DNA of 64,000 bases from Sphingomonas sp. TDK1 (GCF_001650735.1 NZ_LXVY01000002.1:1-64000); one strand, 5' to 3'. Counted from the first letter of the stretch, positions 17,623 through 27,233 are shown. Translations and numbers: made by a program. The notes: generated by a model from the sequence alone, not told the origin.

Positions 17623-18302
17623 GGGTGGGTGGCGTAGCGGGTCGGATCGGGCAACCCCGCTTCCTCGAACCCGCGCGACCGCAGCCGGCAGCTGTCGCAC
17701 AGCCCGCAATGCAGCCCCTCCGGGGTCGGGTCGTAGCAGGACCAGCTGAGCCCCGCATCAAGCCCGAGCCGCGCCGCCTCGCGGACGATATCGGCCTTGC
17801 TCATGGTCTGGAGCGGGGCCTGGATGCGGAAAGGCTCGCCTTCGACACCCGCCTTGGTGGCCAGTTCGGCGAGCTTCTCGAACCCGGCGATGAACTCGGG
17901 CCGGCAATCCGGATAGCCGGAATAATCGAGGGCATTGACGCCGATATACAGGTCCCGTGCCCCCGCCGCTTCGGCCCAGCCGAGCGCGAGGCTGAGGAAG
18001 ATGGTGTTGCGCGCCGGCACATAGGTAATCGGAATGTCGCTGCCGACGCCGGTCTTCGGTACGTCGATATCGGCGGTGAGGGCGGAGCCCCCAAAGGCGC
18101 GCAGATCCAGCGCCAGGACGACGTGGCGCTCGGCGCCGAGCATGGCGGCGATCTTCGCTGCCGCTTCCAGCTCCACCTTGTGACGCTGGTTATAGTCGAT
18201 CGAAAGCGCGAGCAGGCGATGGCCGTCCTCGCGTGCACGCGCGGCGGAAACCATCGAATCGAGTCCGCCCGATACCAGGGCGATGGCGATGCTTTGAGTC
18301 AT
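17619..18302 (-). CDS. queC: 7-cyano-7-deazaguanine synthase
   Basis: 227 aa (ATG 18302; a start three codons earlier is possible). The PP-loop SGGLDSM near the N-terminus binds [22 protein letters not shown] follows, and a C-terminal zinc site [20 protein letters not shown] holds four cysteines. It turns the QueE product into preQ0 with ATP and ammonia. Coupled to queE; a minus-strand terminator just upstream insulates it from the preceding gene. Confidence 0.95.
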   Translation of the reverse strand: MTQSIAIALVSGGLDSMVSAARAREDGHRLLALSIDYNQRHKVELEAAAKIAAMLGAERHVVLALDLRAFGGSALTADIDVPKTGVGSDIPITYVPARNTIFLSLALGWAEAAGARDLYIGVNALDYSGYPDCRPEFIAGFEKLAELATKAGVEGEPFRIQAPLQTMSKADIVREAARLGLDAGLSWSCYDPTPEGLHCGLCDSCRLRSRGFEEAGLPDPTRYATHP

Positions 18303-18329
18303 CGGGGCCATCTAGGGACTTTCGTCGGC

Positions 18330-18359
18330 AAAAAAATGGCCGCCCCCGAAGGGACGGCC
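18330..18359 (-). terminator. Rho-independent terminator, UUCG-type loop
   Basis: On the minus strand a 9-bp stem (one G-U pair) is closed by TTCG and followed by A then seven T. It lies downstream of the DUF3617-like gene and just before queC, ending the former. Confidence 0.88.
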
Positions 18360-18459
18360 CGGAAAGGATAGAAATGGGAAAACCAAAGCCAGAGAGAGAC
18401 ATCTCCCTGGGACCATTTCCTTATACCCTCAATGCGTTAACGAATGGTAACCAACGGCG

Positions 18460-18906
18460 TCAGGAACAGTCCCCGATGCGCTTCGCGTCATAGGTTTCCG
18501 AAAAAGGCTGGCCGTCGATCACGCCTTGCGTGTCCACCGTCACCTGGCGCGGCGTATCGACGGTGATGCGGGTGAGCATGGTGCCGTGCCCGCTGCACAC
18601 GCTGCGCACGGTGGCGCGGCTGGCGGCGCTTTCCATCACCACATGCTGGCAGGGCGTGGTGACGCGTTCCGGGCGGAGCACCTGATAGACATCGCGGACG
18701 CACATCGTGCGCTCATTGCCCTCGCTGTTCCGCGCGGCCCATTTGCCCTTCTGGATGCTGTTGAGCGCCGGAATATCCAGCGGACGCGCGCCGCTCGCGC
18801 CCGTCGGCTGCTGTTGCGCGGCGGCGCTTGCCGTCACCAAAACCAGTCCGGCCACCGCCGTCAGACGCACCCACGCCACTCGCTTGCTCACCCGTTCAAA
18901 CTCCAA
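18460..18906 (-). CDS. DUF3617-like secreted protein
   Basis: 148 aa. The signal peptide covers about residues 1-31 (ASAAAQ). The pattern KGKWAARNSEGNERTMCVRD, TTPCQHVVMES, VCSGHG and QPFSETYDAKRIGDC, with its four cysteines and terminal cysteine, matches DUF3617 periplasmic proteins widespread in proteobacteria. Function is unknown. Downstream it has its own terminator. Confidence 0.7.
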   Translation of the reverse strand: MEFERVSKRVAWVRLTAVAGLVLVTASAAAQQQPTGASGARPLDIPALNSIQKGKWAARNSEGNERTMCVRDVYQVLRPERVTTPCQHVVMESAASRATVRSVCSGHGTMLTRITVDTPRQVTVDTQGVIDGQPFSETYDAKRIGDCS

Positions 18907-18971
18907 AACGGGGACGGTGCCGCTCCCACGACACCGCCCGCCGATTCACATATCATAGGAGGATTGCGGCT

Positions 18972-19898
18972 TTACAACGACGGCGGAACGAAATCGGCAA
19001 GCGCCACCGGGAACTGCTTCGAGCAGAAGGCGCAATCGACCTTGATCACGCCGCCCTCGTCGGCCATCGCCGCCCGCTCTTCCTCGGGGAACTTGGCGAG
19101 CACCTGCTGGATATAGTCCGCCCCGCAGCGGCAGCCGCGCGACAGATCATGCCCGGCGAGCATGCGCACCTCGCTTTCCTCGTTGAACAGCCGCCACACC
19201 AGCCCTTCCAGCGGAATCGCCGGATCGGCCAGTTCGTCGGCGCCCATCGTGCCGCCCAGCGCCTCGACATGCTGCCATTCGGGATGGTCGAGCCGCACGT
19301 GCAGCCGCTCGCGTCCCACCTCGCCCTCGGGCAGATGCTGGAGGAACAGGCCGCCGGCGATCGTCCTGCCGGTCGCCTTGTCCTTGCGCACGCCGAGCCG
19401 CACCAGCGTCGGGATCTGTTCCGACTGGAGGAAATAGCTCTGCGCCGCCTCGGCGATCGAGGCGCCTTCCAGCGGCACGATGCCCTGATAGCGCTCCTTG
19501 GTGGCAACCTGGTCGAAGGTCACCGCCAGATAGCCGCCGTTGAACAGCGCCGAGAGCGACGGATTCTTGCCGAGCTGGCTCAGCCGCTTGGCATCGAACT
19601 GGACATAGCCGCGCAGCTCGCCATTCTTGTAGTCGCACACCATCAGGCTGACGATGCCGCGCTGGGTCTGCGCCTGCAGCGTCATCTGCCCTTCGGCATC
19701 CTTGAGCGTGCTGCCGAGCAAAGCGGTCAGGGTCAGCGCCTCGGCCAGCAGCTTCTCGATCGGTGCGGGATAGGCATGCGCCGAGAGGATCTCGTTCAGC
19801 ACCGGGCCCAGCCGCGCGACGCGGCCGCGGACATGGCGCTCGGGGATGGCAAAGCCGGTCACGCGATCGAGATCGGCGGCGGGAACGGGGTTGGTCAC
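18972..19898 (-). CDS. hslO: Redox-regulated chaperone Hsp33
   Basis: 308 aa. The C-terminal zinc redox switch is CRC (in RGCRCGADYIQQ) and CAFC (in KVDCAFCSKQF), the CxC...CxxC pattern that releases zinc on oxidation and activates chaperone holdase function. The N-terminal body contains FAIPERHVRGRVARLGPVLNEILSAH. In many sphingomonads hslO follows argD-argF; here a gene on the opposite strand lies between. Confidence 0.95.
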   Translation of the reverse strand: MTNPVPAADLDRVTGFAIPERHVRGRVARLGPVLNEILSAHAYPAPIEKLLAEALTLTALLGSTLKDAEGQMTLQAQTQRGIVSLMVCDYKNGELRGYVQFDAKRLSQLGKNPSLSALFNGGYLAVTFDQVATKERYQGIVPLEGASIAEAAQSYFLQSEQIPTLVRLGVRKDKATGRTIAGGLFLQHLPEGEVGRERLHVRLDHPEWQHVEALGGTMGADELADPAIPLEGLVWRLFNEESEVRMLAGHDLSRGCRCGADYIQQVLAKFPEEERAAMADEGGVIKVDCAFCSKQFPVALADFVPPSL

Positions 19899-20282
19899 GG
19901 TTCGTCTCCGGCATTCGTTTGCGGCCGCGAGAAGTCAGGGGGACTCCGCGCGCTCCGACGAACGCATTTTCTGGGTTCGGAGGTGTAAATAGGGGCTTTG
20001 CGGCGGGAAACAATGTGGGCCGCGGCCGGGGCGGCGGGGGGTGAAGTTGAGGAAGTTCAGGGGCTCGCGCGATTGCATGCGCGGCGTGGGCCGCCACCGG
20101 GACGCGATGCATCGGGCCGCGTCCGCCCCTGGCGGCGCACGAGCGGGACAGGCATGAAAAAGGGCGCGAAACAGAACTTATTGGGAAACGCGGACGATAG
20201 CCATAAGTCTGCGCCGCCGTCCTCCGTAGAAACCGCATGCGAAGTGAACAGCAGTGCGCGACTTCATCTATATGACGTAGAT
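19899..20282. other. 384-base intergenic region between hslO and an Ala-rich gene
   Basis: It must hold the divergent promoters of hslO and the gene at 20283, but no convincing -35/-10 pair was found. An in-frame ATG at 20154 could start the rightward gene instead, adding 43 mostly polar residues. The left part is very G-rich. No RNA gene or repeat is recognised. Confidence 0.5.
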
Positions 20283-21062
20283 ATGAAGATACCGACGCTC
20301 TCCTTCGCTGCTCTTGCCACCGCCGTGCAGCCGCGCGGTGCCGGGCCAGGATCGACTGCCGGGGCATCCCCGTCCAAGCAGGAGGAGATGGCTGCGCGCA
20401 AGTTGCAGCAGGCGAAGGACGCCGTCGCGACTCTCAAGACGATCAAGACCAAGACCAGCGACAGCCAGAAGGCCCAGGCCGCGCAGAAGGTGAAGGAGCT
20501 GAAGGCGCGGCTCCAGGCGCTCAAGCTGCTCTATGCCAATGACCCGAAGAAGCTCGCCAGGGCCGCCGCGCAGATCGCGCGCGAGCTGGCGGGTGCGGTG
20601 AAGAGCTATGTCAGCGCGGGCGGCAGCACGATGGATCTGGGCGGCGCCGATGCGGGCGATGCCGCGGCCGGCGCTGCCGCCCCGGCTGGCGCGGAAGAGG
20701 GCACGGCTCCGGCAGGTCCGGAGTCGGCAGAGGCCGGGCAGCCCGCGGAAAGCACGCCAACGCAGGGCGATGCCGCCGAGGCCACGCCGGCCAAGCCCGG
20801 CGACCCCGCGCCCGCTACCAGCAAGGCGCAGGAGGAGAAGAGCGCGAACGATCGGGCGCGGGCCAAGGCCGATGCCGACTTCAAGGACGACGTCCGCGAT
20901 CTGGCGCGGGCGCTGAAGGCGGCGCTGCGCCGGCAGGGCGCCAGGCACCGCGACGATGACGACCAGCGCTCGGGCGAACAGGCGCTGGCGACGGTCGATC
21001 AGGCCATGGGGGCATTGCCGATCGCCGATGCCGGCGCAGTGAGCGCGCTGGCAGGGATTTGA
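20283..21062 (+). CDS. Ala/Lys-rich helical protein of unknown function
   Basis: 259 aa from ATG 20283 (no clear Shine-Dalgarno; an in-frame ATG at 20154 is the alternative). Residues 35-110 form a charged amphipathic, probably coiled-coil helix (EEMAARKLQQAKDAVATLKT, KVKELKARLQALKLLY). Residues 125-190 are low-complexity Ala/Pro/Gly/Glu. A second charged helix follows (KADADFKDDVRDLARALKAAL). Codon use is like its neighbours. It lies between argF and hslO on the opposite strand. I do not recognise it. Confidence 0.6.
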   Translation: MKIPTLSFAALATAVQPRGAGPGSTAGASPSKQEEMAARKLQQAKDAVATLKTIKTKTSDSQKAQAAQKVKELKARLQALKLLYANDPKKLARAAAQIARELAGAVKSYVSAGGSTMDLGGADAGDAAAGAAAPAGAEEGTAPAGPESAEAGQPAESTPTQGDAAEATPAKPGDPAPATSKAQEEKSANDRARAKADADFKDDVRDLARALKAALRRQGARHRDDDDQRSGEQALATVDQAMGALPIADAGAVSALAGI

Positions 21063-21068
21063 GCCCAG

Positions 21069-21095
21069 ATCCTCTCCCGCCGGGGGGGGAGGATT
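21069..21095. terminator. Weak GC hairpin between convergent genes
   Basis: ATCCTCTCCC and a G-rich GGGGGAGGAT-type arm pair imperfectly between the Ala-rich gene and argF. There is no T-run; a convergent-end function is possible. Confidence 0.3.
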
Positions 21096-21104
21096 AGACG
21101 TCCC

Positions 21105-22022
21105 TCAAAGTTGCCCGAAGCACCAGCGCAGGACGGATTTCTGCGCGTGGAGGCGGTTCTCCGCTTCCGGCCAGATCAGCGATTGCGGCCCGTCGATCAC
21201 CGCGTCGGTGACTTCCTCGCCGCGATGCGCGGGCAGGCAGTGCAGGAAGCGGGCGTCGGGCTTGGCGGCGGCCATCAGCGCCGCGTCGACCTGGAACGGC
21301 ATCATCGCCTTGAGCTTGGTTTCGGCATGGGCCTGGCCCATCGAGATCCAGGTATCGGTGACGATGATGTCGGCGCCCTCCACCGCCTCGCGCGCGGTGC
21401 CGACCACGCGGGCGCGGCCCTTGCCTCGCGCCACGTCGGCGTCGCTCGGCTGATAGCCCTGCGGGCAGGCGGCGACGACGTCGAACTGCATCAGCCCGCC
21501 GGCTTCCATGATCGAGGCGAGGACGTTGTTGCCGTCGCCCAGCCAGGCCACCTTCAGGCCCGGCAGCGCCTTGCCGCTCTCGAGGATGGTCAGCAGATCG
21601 GCCATGATCTGGCAGGGGTGCGAGGCATCGGTGAGGCCGTTGATCACCGGCACGCTGGCATATTTCGCCATGTCGATCACCTTCTGGTGATCGTCGGTGC
21701 GGATCATGATCGCGTCGACATAGCCCGAGAGCACGCGCGCGGTATCGGCGATGCTCTCGCCGCGACCGAGCTGCATCGAGCCGGCGTCCATCACGATGCT
21801 GGTGCCGCCGAGCTGGCGGATCGCCATGTCGAACGAGACGCGGGTGCGGGTGCTGTTCTTCTCGAAGATCATCGCCAGCACATGGCCGGCGAGCGGGGCG
21901 TCGGCATCGGCCTTGCCCTTGGGCCAGCCGGCACGCGCGGTCTTGCGGGCCATCGCGTCGTTCAGCATCGCCGCGATCGCGTCGGGGCCGGCATCGGTGA
22001 GATCGATAAAGTGGCGGGTCAT
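21105..22022 (-). CDS. argF: Ornithine carbamoyltransferase
   Basis: 305 aa. The carbamoyl-phosphate site STRTRVSFD, then [11 protein letters not shown] and the ornithine-binding [12 protein letters not shown] are all present. It makes citrulline from ornithine and carbamoyl phosphate in arginine synthesis. It lies 154 bases downstream of argD on the same strand, with a palindromic repeat in between. Confidence 0.96.
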   Translation of the reverse strand: MTRHFIDLTDAGPDAIAAMLNDAMARKTARAGWPKGKADADAPLAGHVLAMIFEKNSTRTRVSFDMAIRQLGGTSIVMDAGSMQLGRGESIADTARVLSGYVDAIMIRTDDHQKVIDMAKYASVPVINGLTDASHPCQIMADLLTILESGKALPGLKVAWLGDGNNVLASIMEAGGLMQFDVVAACPQGYQPSDADVARGKGRARVVGTAREAVEGADIIVTDTWISMGQAHAETKLKAMMPFQVDAALMAAAKPDARFLHCLPAHRGEEVTDAVIDGPQSLIWPEAENRLHAQKSVLRWCFGQL

Positions 22023-22069
22023 GCTTTCCTCCCTCGCGTCAGCAAGGGGAGGGAACTGCCGGCGACGCC

Positions 22070-22172
22070 CGAGGTGGAGGCGATCCTCGCACCATCAATG
22101 CATCGCGCGGGGAAAGCCCCCTCCACCATGCTGCGCATGGTCCTCCTCCCCCGGCTCGCGCGGGGGAGGAAA
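22070..22172. repeat. Paired-palindrome interspersed element in the argD-argF spacer
   Basis: Two palindromes are adjacent: ACCATGC-TGC-GCATGGT, and TCCTCCCCCG (22144-22153) with CGGGGGAGGA (22161-22170). Pyrimidine-rich CCCCCTCC flanks them. There is no T-run. The layout is that of a REP/BIME-like repeat, and it may form an intercistronic mRNA structure. Confidence 0.5.
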
Positions 22173-22176
22173 CACT

Positions 22177-23373
22177 TCAGTTGGCGGGTGCGGGTGCGAA
22201 GCTGCGCGCGCCCGCGCTCAGCTTGTCGACCGCCTCGGCGATGTGGCTTTCGTCGATCACCAGCGGCGGCAGCACGCGGAACACGTTCTCGCCGGCCGCC
22301 ACGGTCAGCAGCCCGTGATGGTCGCGCAGATGGGCGACGAAGTCGCGGCTCACCACGCTGTCCTTCATCTTGATGCCGAGCATCAGGCCCTTGCCGCGAA
22401 TCTCCTCGAACAGGTGATCGTGGTTCGGGATCAGCTGCTCGAAGGCCTGGCGCAGCCGCTCGCCCATGCGGGTGACATGCTCGAGGAAGCCGGGCTCCTC
22501 CATCACGTCGAGCACCGCCTGGCCCGCGGCCATCGCCAGCGGGTTGCCGCCATAGGTGGACCCATGGGTGCCGGCGACCATGCCCTTGGCCGCTTCCTCG
22601 GTGGCGAGGCACGCGCCCAGCGGGAAGCCGCCGCCGATGCCCTTGGCGACCGTCATGATGTCGGGCGTGATGCCGTAATGCTCATAGGCCCACATCTTGC
22701 CGGTCCGGCCATAGCCGCACTGGATCTCGTCGAGGATCAGCAGCAGGCCGTGCTCGTCGCAGGCCTTGCGCAGCCCCTGGATAAACTCGGGCTTGCCGGC
22801 GGTCATGCCGCCCTCGCCCTGGATCGTCTCCACCAGAAAGCCTGCGGTCTCGCCATCGATCTTGGCGAGCGCGCCCGCGAGATCGTTGAACGGCACATAG
22901 TCGAAGCCCGGCAGCAGCGGCTCGAAGCCGTCGCGCATCTTACCCTGATCGGTCGCCGAGATCGCGCCCAGCGAACGCCCGTGGAAGGCGTTCTTGAAGG
23001 TGATCAGCTTGTGCCGCTGCGGGTTGCCATTGGCATGGTGATAGCGACGCGCGGTCTTGATCGCGCACTCGATCGCCTCGACGCCCGAATTGGTGAAGAA
23101 CACCGTATCGGCGAAGCTGTGCTTCAGGATCCGCTCGGCCAGCGCCTCGCCCTGCGGCGAGCCATAGAGGTTCGAGACGTGCATCAGCGTGGCGGCCTGG
23201 TCGGCGATCGCCTTCACCAGATGCGGGTGGCCATGGCCCAGCGCGTTGACGGCGATACCGGCGGCGAAATCGAGATAGCGTTCCCCTCGTTCCCCGATCA
23301 GGTAGCAGCCCTCGCCTCGCACCGGCCGCACACCGCACCGCGGGTAAACGGGCATGAGCGGGGTGATGGTCAT
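22177..23373 (-). CDS. argD: Acetylornithine aminotransferase
   Basis: 398 aa, class-III PLP aminotransferase. It shows YLDFAAGIAVNALGHGHP, FFTNSGVEAIECAIKTAR, and LILDEIQCGYGRTGKMWAYE, with the PLP lysine in VAKGIGGGFPLGA. It converts N-acetylglutamate semialdehyde to acetylornithine and may also serve in lysine synthesis. First gene of argD-argF. Confidence 0.95.
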   Translation of the reverse strand: MTITPLMPVYPRCGVRPVRGEGCYLIGERGERYLDFAAGIAVNALGHGHPHLVKAIADQAATLMHVSNLYGSPQGEALAERILKHSFADTVFFTNSGVEAIECAIKTARRYHHANGNPQRHKLITFKNAFHGRSLGAISATDQGKMRDGFEPLLPGFDYVPFNDLAGALAKIDGETAGFLVETIQGEGGMTAGKPEFIQGLRKACDEHGLLLILDEIQCGYGRTGKMWAYEHYGITPDIMTVAKGIGGGFPLGACLATEEAAKGMVAGTHGSTYGGNPLAMAAGQAVLDVMEEPGFLEHVTRMGERLRQAFEQLIPNHDHLFEEIRGKGLMLGIKMKDSVVSRDFVAHLRDHHGLLTVAAGENVFRVLPPLVIDESHIAEAVDKLSAGARSFAPAPAN

Positions 23374-23494
23374 GGGAACGATACTCCTTACGAAGAAAAA
23401 GGGTTGGAAAAACTCCAGAAACGCAAAAGGGCGACCTATCCGGGCCGCCCGCTGCGCTGTTTACGGCCCAGCGGGGCCACAGGTCAACCTGCCT

Positions 23495-24895
23495 TTAGTG
23501 CGGGGGCGAGACGCGGTGATTCCACTGGCCGGCGGCCCCGCGCGATCGACCGTAATCGGCGGTACAGGCCATGTACCAGGGGTAGAATTGCAACGGCTTG
23601 GCCCTGGCGTCGATCGCCTGCCAGGCCGCGCAGGGCTTGCCGTTGAAGACATGGTCGGCGGGCTGCTCGCCGCCCGAGACGCCGGACGCGCTGAGATAGG
23701 CCATGTCGAGCCCGCCCCTGGCGATGCCGAGCGCCTCCACCTCCGCCGCCGAGAAGCGATAGACCTGGGTTTCCAGCAGATCGACCGCGCGCAACGCCGC
23801 CGTCACCGCGGACCAGCGCTGCATCGGCTGGCCGGTGCCGCTCCAGGGCCCTGCGTCCATCGTCGTGTTCACCATCAGCGTGACGTGCCCCTGCCCGTCG
23901 CCCCCCGCACCCCGCAGCGCAGCCGTCACCGGTTGCAGGAACATGCCGAAACGCGCGCCGCCATCCATGTACATTTCGGTGCTGCGCACGGTCTGGAGCG
24001 TGATCGGCGGCACCCCCGGCGGCACCGAGGAGGACGCGAGCAGTGCGTCGACATAGCAGCCCTGCAGCCGCGCCAGTTCGGCAGGGGAATCGGTCGAGAG
24101 CGTGCGCGCGGCCAGTTCGGTCATGTCGATGCCATAGCCTTCGCCGTCGTCGAGGCTGCTTACCCCGACGAACAGCTGCCGCTTCTGGTCGCGCCACTCG
24201 CGGCCGACCGCCTGCAGGGTGCCGATCGTCATGATCTTGCCCAGCCGGGCCCGCAGCGGCGCGAAGCTGGCGGTGGACCCCCTGAGCAATGCGCCCATCG
24301 CCGCGCCGCCTGCGCGCTTGCGCAACAGGTCCGCTTCCCGCGCGATCGAATAAGCGAGGACGAGATCGCCGACATTCGAGCTGCCCGGCTTCACCACGAA
24401 GCCGGTGGCCCCCTGCTTCCCGGACAATGGTCCGTCGACCCAGTCATAGTCGGTGCGGTCCGCGGGCACGGGCTGGTTGGCGAGGAACAACAAGGTGCTC
24501 TGGAGCGAGCCGGTGCTGACGCCCGTCACGATGTCCCAGCTGGGCAGGCTTCCCATGCCGTAGAAGAAGCCGGCGCCGAACGCGCCATGCTGGCCGCCGC
24601 CGCTGAGCGCCAGGAACTGATCGGACGAGGCCCCCGCCTTGGCAGCCTCCGCCCCGAGCAGCGGCGCGCGTCGCGCGCGGCGTTCGCGCAGCAGTGCGCC
24701 GATGCGGGCATCTGCGGGTTCCTGGACCGCCGTCGCCAATCCATCGATCCGCGCCGATGTCCGCCAGCGCGGGCCGACGGTGAGCGGCACGACCTGATAG
24801 TTGCAGCCCAGGATGGGCTTGGGCCGCGGCTGGCTGCATCCGGCCAGCGACAATCCCGCGGCGACGAGCACCGCCAATGAACGCAGTAAATGCAT
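23495..24895 (-). CDS. Patatin-like phospholipase lipoprotein
   Basis: 466 aa from ATG 24895. The signal ends in lipobox LAGC. The patatin fold shows the oxyanion loop LSGGGQHGAFGAGFFYG, the nucleophile elbow GVSTGS (Ser) and the catalytic Asp in YMDGGARFG, giving the Ser-Asp dyad of bacterial lipid acyl hydrolases. It is likely anchored in the cell envelope, where it would act on membrane phospholipids. The HD-GYP gene lies 70 bases upstream on the same strand. Confidence 0.88.
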   Translation of the reverse strand: MHLLRSLAVLVAAGLSLAGCSQPRPKPILGCNYQVVPLTVGPRWRTSARIDGLATAVQEPADARIGALLRERRARRAPLLGAEAAKAGASSDQFLALSGGGQHGAFGAGFFYGMGSLPSWDIVTGVSTGSLQSTLLFLANQPVPADRTDYDWVDGPLSGKQGATGFVVKPGSSNVGDLVLAYSIAREADLLRKRAGGAAMGALLRGSTASFAPLRARLGKIMTIGTLQAVGREWRDQKRQLFVGVSSLDDGEGYGIDMTELAARTLSTDSPAELARLQGCYVDALLASSSVPPGVPPITLQTVRSTEMYMDGGARFGMFLQPVTAALRGAGGDGQGHVTLMVNTTMDAGPWSGTGQPMQRWSAVTAALRAVDLLETQVYRFSAAEVEALGIARGGLDMAYLSASGVSGGEQPADHVFNGKPCAAWQAIDARAKPLQFYPWYMACTADYGRSRGAAGQWNHRVSPPH

Positions 24896-24965
24896 GGATC
24901 CCCCCTCAGGCCCTGTCGCCTCGCCCCCGCGAGTCGTCGCGCAGGACCCTATGCCGGAAGGGTTT

Positions 24966-26363
24966 TCACTTCGTAACGATTTCGCGCAGCGCGGCGAAGA
25001 CATCCCCGTCGATCGCCTTGCCCACCTCGCCGCCCATGATGGCGAGCGCCTGCTCCACCGGCAGCGCCGCCCGGTACGGCCGATCGGCGGTGAGCGCGTC
25101 GTAGAAATCGCAGACGGTGATGATCCGCGCCTCGCGGGCGATCAGCATCGCGTCCAGCCCCAGCGGATAGCCCCGCCCGTCCAGCCGCTCGTGATGCGCA
25201 CCGGCCACCGCCGCCATGTCGCGCAGCGGGCCGATGCGCGAGAGGATGGCGGTGGTGTGCGCGGCGTGGCTGCGCATCTCCTCCCACTCGCCATCGTCGA
25301 GCTTGCCCGGCTTCTCCAGCACGCGGCTGCTCACCGCCAGCTTGCCGACATCGTGGAGCATGGCGCCGCGCTTGAGCGTGCGCAGCGTCGCGCCGCCGAA
25401 GCCCAGCGCCTTGCCCAGCGCCGCGGTATAGTCCCCCACCCGGCCGGAATGGCCGCCGGTATAGGGGCTCTTGGCGTCGATCACCGCGCCGAAGGCCGCC
25501 GCGATGTCGTCCAGATAGTCCTCGTCAACCGCGACGCGCTGCTCCTCCGGCTCGAAGGCGCGGACGCGGGCCTCGAGCGCAGGATGGACCAGTTCCGCCC
25601 AGAAGCCGGGTTCGCGCGCCACCAGCACGAAGCAGCGCGCGAGCGCCGGATCGAACCAGCTGCCGGCGCGCACCGTCACTTCCTCGATCGCCGCCTCGGG
25701 GCCGCCCGCGGCATGGAACACGTCCACGATCTGCGCGAGCAGGGCCAGCTGCGCCGCCAGCGGGATCGCGTCGCCCCGCAGGCCGAGCGGCTTGCCGCTG
25801 CCGTCCCAATGCTCGTCCAGCGCCGCGATCGCCTGGGCGACGGGCTCCGGAAAGCGGAGTTGCCGGGCGATATCCGCGCCGCGGGTGCAGCGGGTCTGGA
25901 TCAGGTCGGTCACGATCGCGTTGCCGTCGCGCAGGATGGCGAGGATCGCCTTTGCCCGCGCGCCCAGCCGCTGGCCCTGACCGGTGCGGGTGAAGACATA
26001 GCGCAAGGTCGGCCCCAGCCCCACGGCGAGCAGCTTGTGCTCCTGCTTCACCTGGCGATCGTCGGCGAGATAGAGTTCGGCGATCCGCGCTGCGTTGCTG
26101 CTGCAGCCAAGGTCCTTGAGCAACGTGGCATAATAGACCGTCCGGCGCTCCGCCGCGGGCAGCCGCAGCGCCGCGGCCATGCAACTGGCGATCCAGCAGG
26201 CGCGCAGCGAATGGCCCTCGGGCTGCCCCTCGGTCAGGTCCAGCGCATAGGAGAAGGCGCCGAGGATCTCGGCGAGCGACGTCGTACCGTCGGACCGCGT
26301 GTCGAAATGGGTCGAGTCGTAGTGCAGCATGGCGGGCGCGTCCGAAAGTGGGGCGGCACCCAT
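24966..26363 (-). CDS. HD-GYP-domain protein with a degenerate N-terminal HD half
   Basis: 465 aa. The C-terminal half is an HD-GYP-type domain: GGHSGRVGDYTAALG, the metal pair in MLHDVGKLAVSS, HHERLDGRGYPLGL and FDALT-type ICDFYDALTADRPYR (here TVCDFYDALTADRPYR). Such enzymes hydrolyse cyclic di-GMP. The N-terminal half looks like a second, decayed copy, with LLKDLGCSSNA in place of an HD motif and DEHWDGSGKPLGLRGDAIP in the GYP-like position. The start is uncertain by up to 12 residues (internal Met). No receiver or membrane domain is seen. Confidence 0.82.
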   Translation of the reverse strand: MGAAPLSDAPAMLHYDSTHFDTRSDGTTSLAEILGAFSYALDLTEGQPEGHSLRACWIASCMAAALRLPAAERRTVYYATLLKDLGCSSNAARIAELYLADDRQVKQEHKLLAVGLGPTLRYVFTRTGQGQRLGARAKAILAILRDGNAIVTDLIQTRCTRGADIARQLRFPEPVAQAIAALDEHWDGSGKPLGLRGDAIPLAAQLALLAQIVDVFHAAGGPEAAIEEVTVRAGSWFDPALARCFVLVAREPGFWAELVHPALEARVRAFEPEEQRVAVDEDYLDDIAAAFGAVIDAKSPYTGGHSGRVGDYTAALGKALGFGGATLRTLKRGAMLHDVGKLAVSSRVLEKPGKLDDGEWEEMRSHAAHTTAILSRIGPLRDMAAVAGAHHERLDGRGYPLGLDAMLIAREARIITVCDFYDALTADRPYRAALPVEQALAIMGGEVGKAIDGDVFAALREIVTK

Positions 26364-26393
26364 AGCGTGATCGCGCTTAAGCGTTGGTTGCGC

Positions 26394-27233
26394 TTAACTC
26401 TTAATCTTCCAGCCGCGGCGCAGCAGCCCGTAGCAGAACAGGCCCAGCACCACGTCCAGCGTCAGGATCACCAGGCTGCCGACGAGGATCGGCGAGTCCG
26501 CCACGCCGAGGAAGCCGTAGCGGAAGCCGGAGATGATGTAGAAGAAGGGGTTGGCATGGCTGATCGCGCGGAACACCGGCGAAAGATTCTCCACCGAATA
26601 GAAGGTGCCCGACAGCAGCGCGAGCGGCGCCACGACGAAGTTCGTCACCGCCGCGGCGTGATCGAACTTCTCCGCCCAGATCGAGGTCATCACCCCCATC
26701 AGCGCGAGGAACAGCGAGCCGAGGAAGCCGAACCAGAGGACGGCCCAGAAATGCGCCGGGAAGACGTGGACGCCCCACAAGGCCATCGCCAGCCATACCG
26801 TGCCGCCGACGCAGAAGGCCCGCGTCACCGATCCGCCGGCCAGCGCCGCCAGCATCTCGCCGGTGGAGAGGGGCGGCATCAGATAATCGACGATGGTGCC
26901 CTGGATCTTGCCGACCAGCAGCGAGAAGCTGGCATTGGCGAAGGCGTTCTGCAGCATGCCCATCACGATCAGGCCGGGGGCGATGAAATCGGCATAGTGA
27001 ATCGAGACGCCGTCCAGCGTCACCGTCCGCCCGCCGCCGCCCAGCGCGACCGTGAAGATCACGAGATAGAGCAGGGTGGTGACGGCGGGTGCCCACACCG
27101 TCTGGAGCTGCACCTTGAAGAAACGGCGCACCTCCTTGATATAGAGGGTGCGCAAGCCTCCCCAGTTGACGTTGCGAATCACCGGAACGCCCGGCTCGGG
27201 AAGCTGTGAACCGATTTCGGGGTGGCTGCTCAT
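26394..27233 (-). CDS. ABC-2-type transporter permease
   Basis: 279 aa from ATG 27233. Six transmembrane segments; GGLRTLYIKEVRRFFKVQLQTVWAPA at the start and PLALLSGTFYSVENLSPVFRAISHANPFFYIISGFRYGFLG near the end are typical of ABC-2 permeases that export drugs, polysaccharide or lipid. No ATP-binding subunit adjoins it; the gene is alone, diverging from gcrA with 52 bases between. The ATPase partner must be elsewhere. Confidence 0.88.
   Translation of the reverse strand: MSSHPEIGSQLPEPGVPVIRNVNWGGLRTLYIKEVRRFFKVQLQTVWAPAVTTLLYLVIFTVALGGGGRTVTLDGVSIHYADFIAPGLIVMGMLQNAFANASFSLLVGKIQGTIVDYLMPPLSTGEMLAALAGGSVTRAFCVGGTVWLAMALWGVHVFPAHFWAVLWFGFLGSLFLALMGVMTSIWAEKFDHAAAVTNFVVAPLALLSGTFYSVENLSPVFRAISHANPFFYIISGFRYGFLGVADSPILVGSLVILTLDVVLGLFCYGLLRRGWKIKS

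Noticed and set aside
24801..27209. 802-codon plus-strand frame opposite the HD-GYP and ABC-2 genes
   Set aside because: Antisense of well-supported genes; composition is that of a mirror frame.
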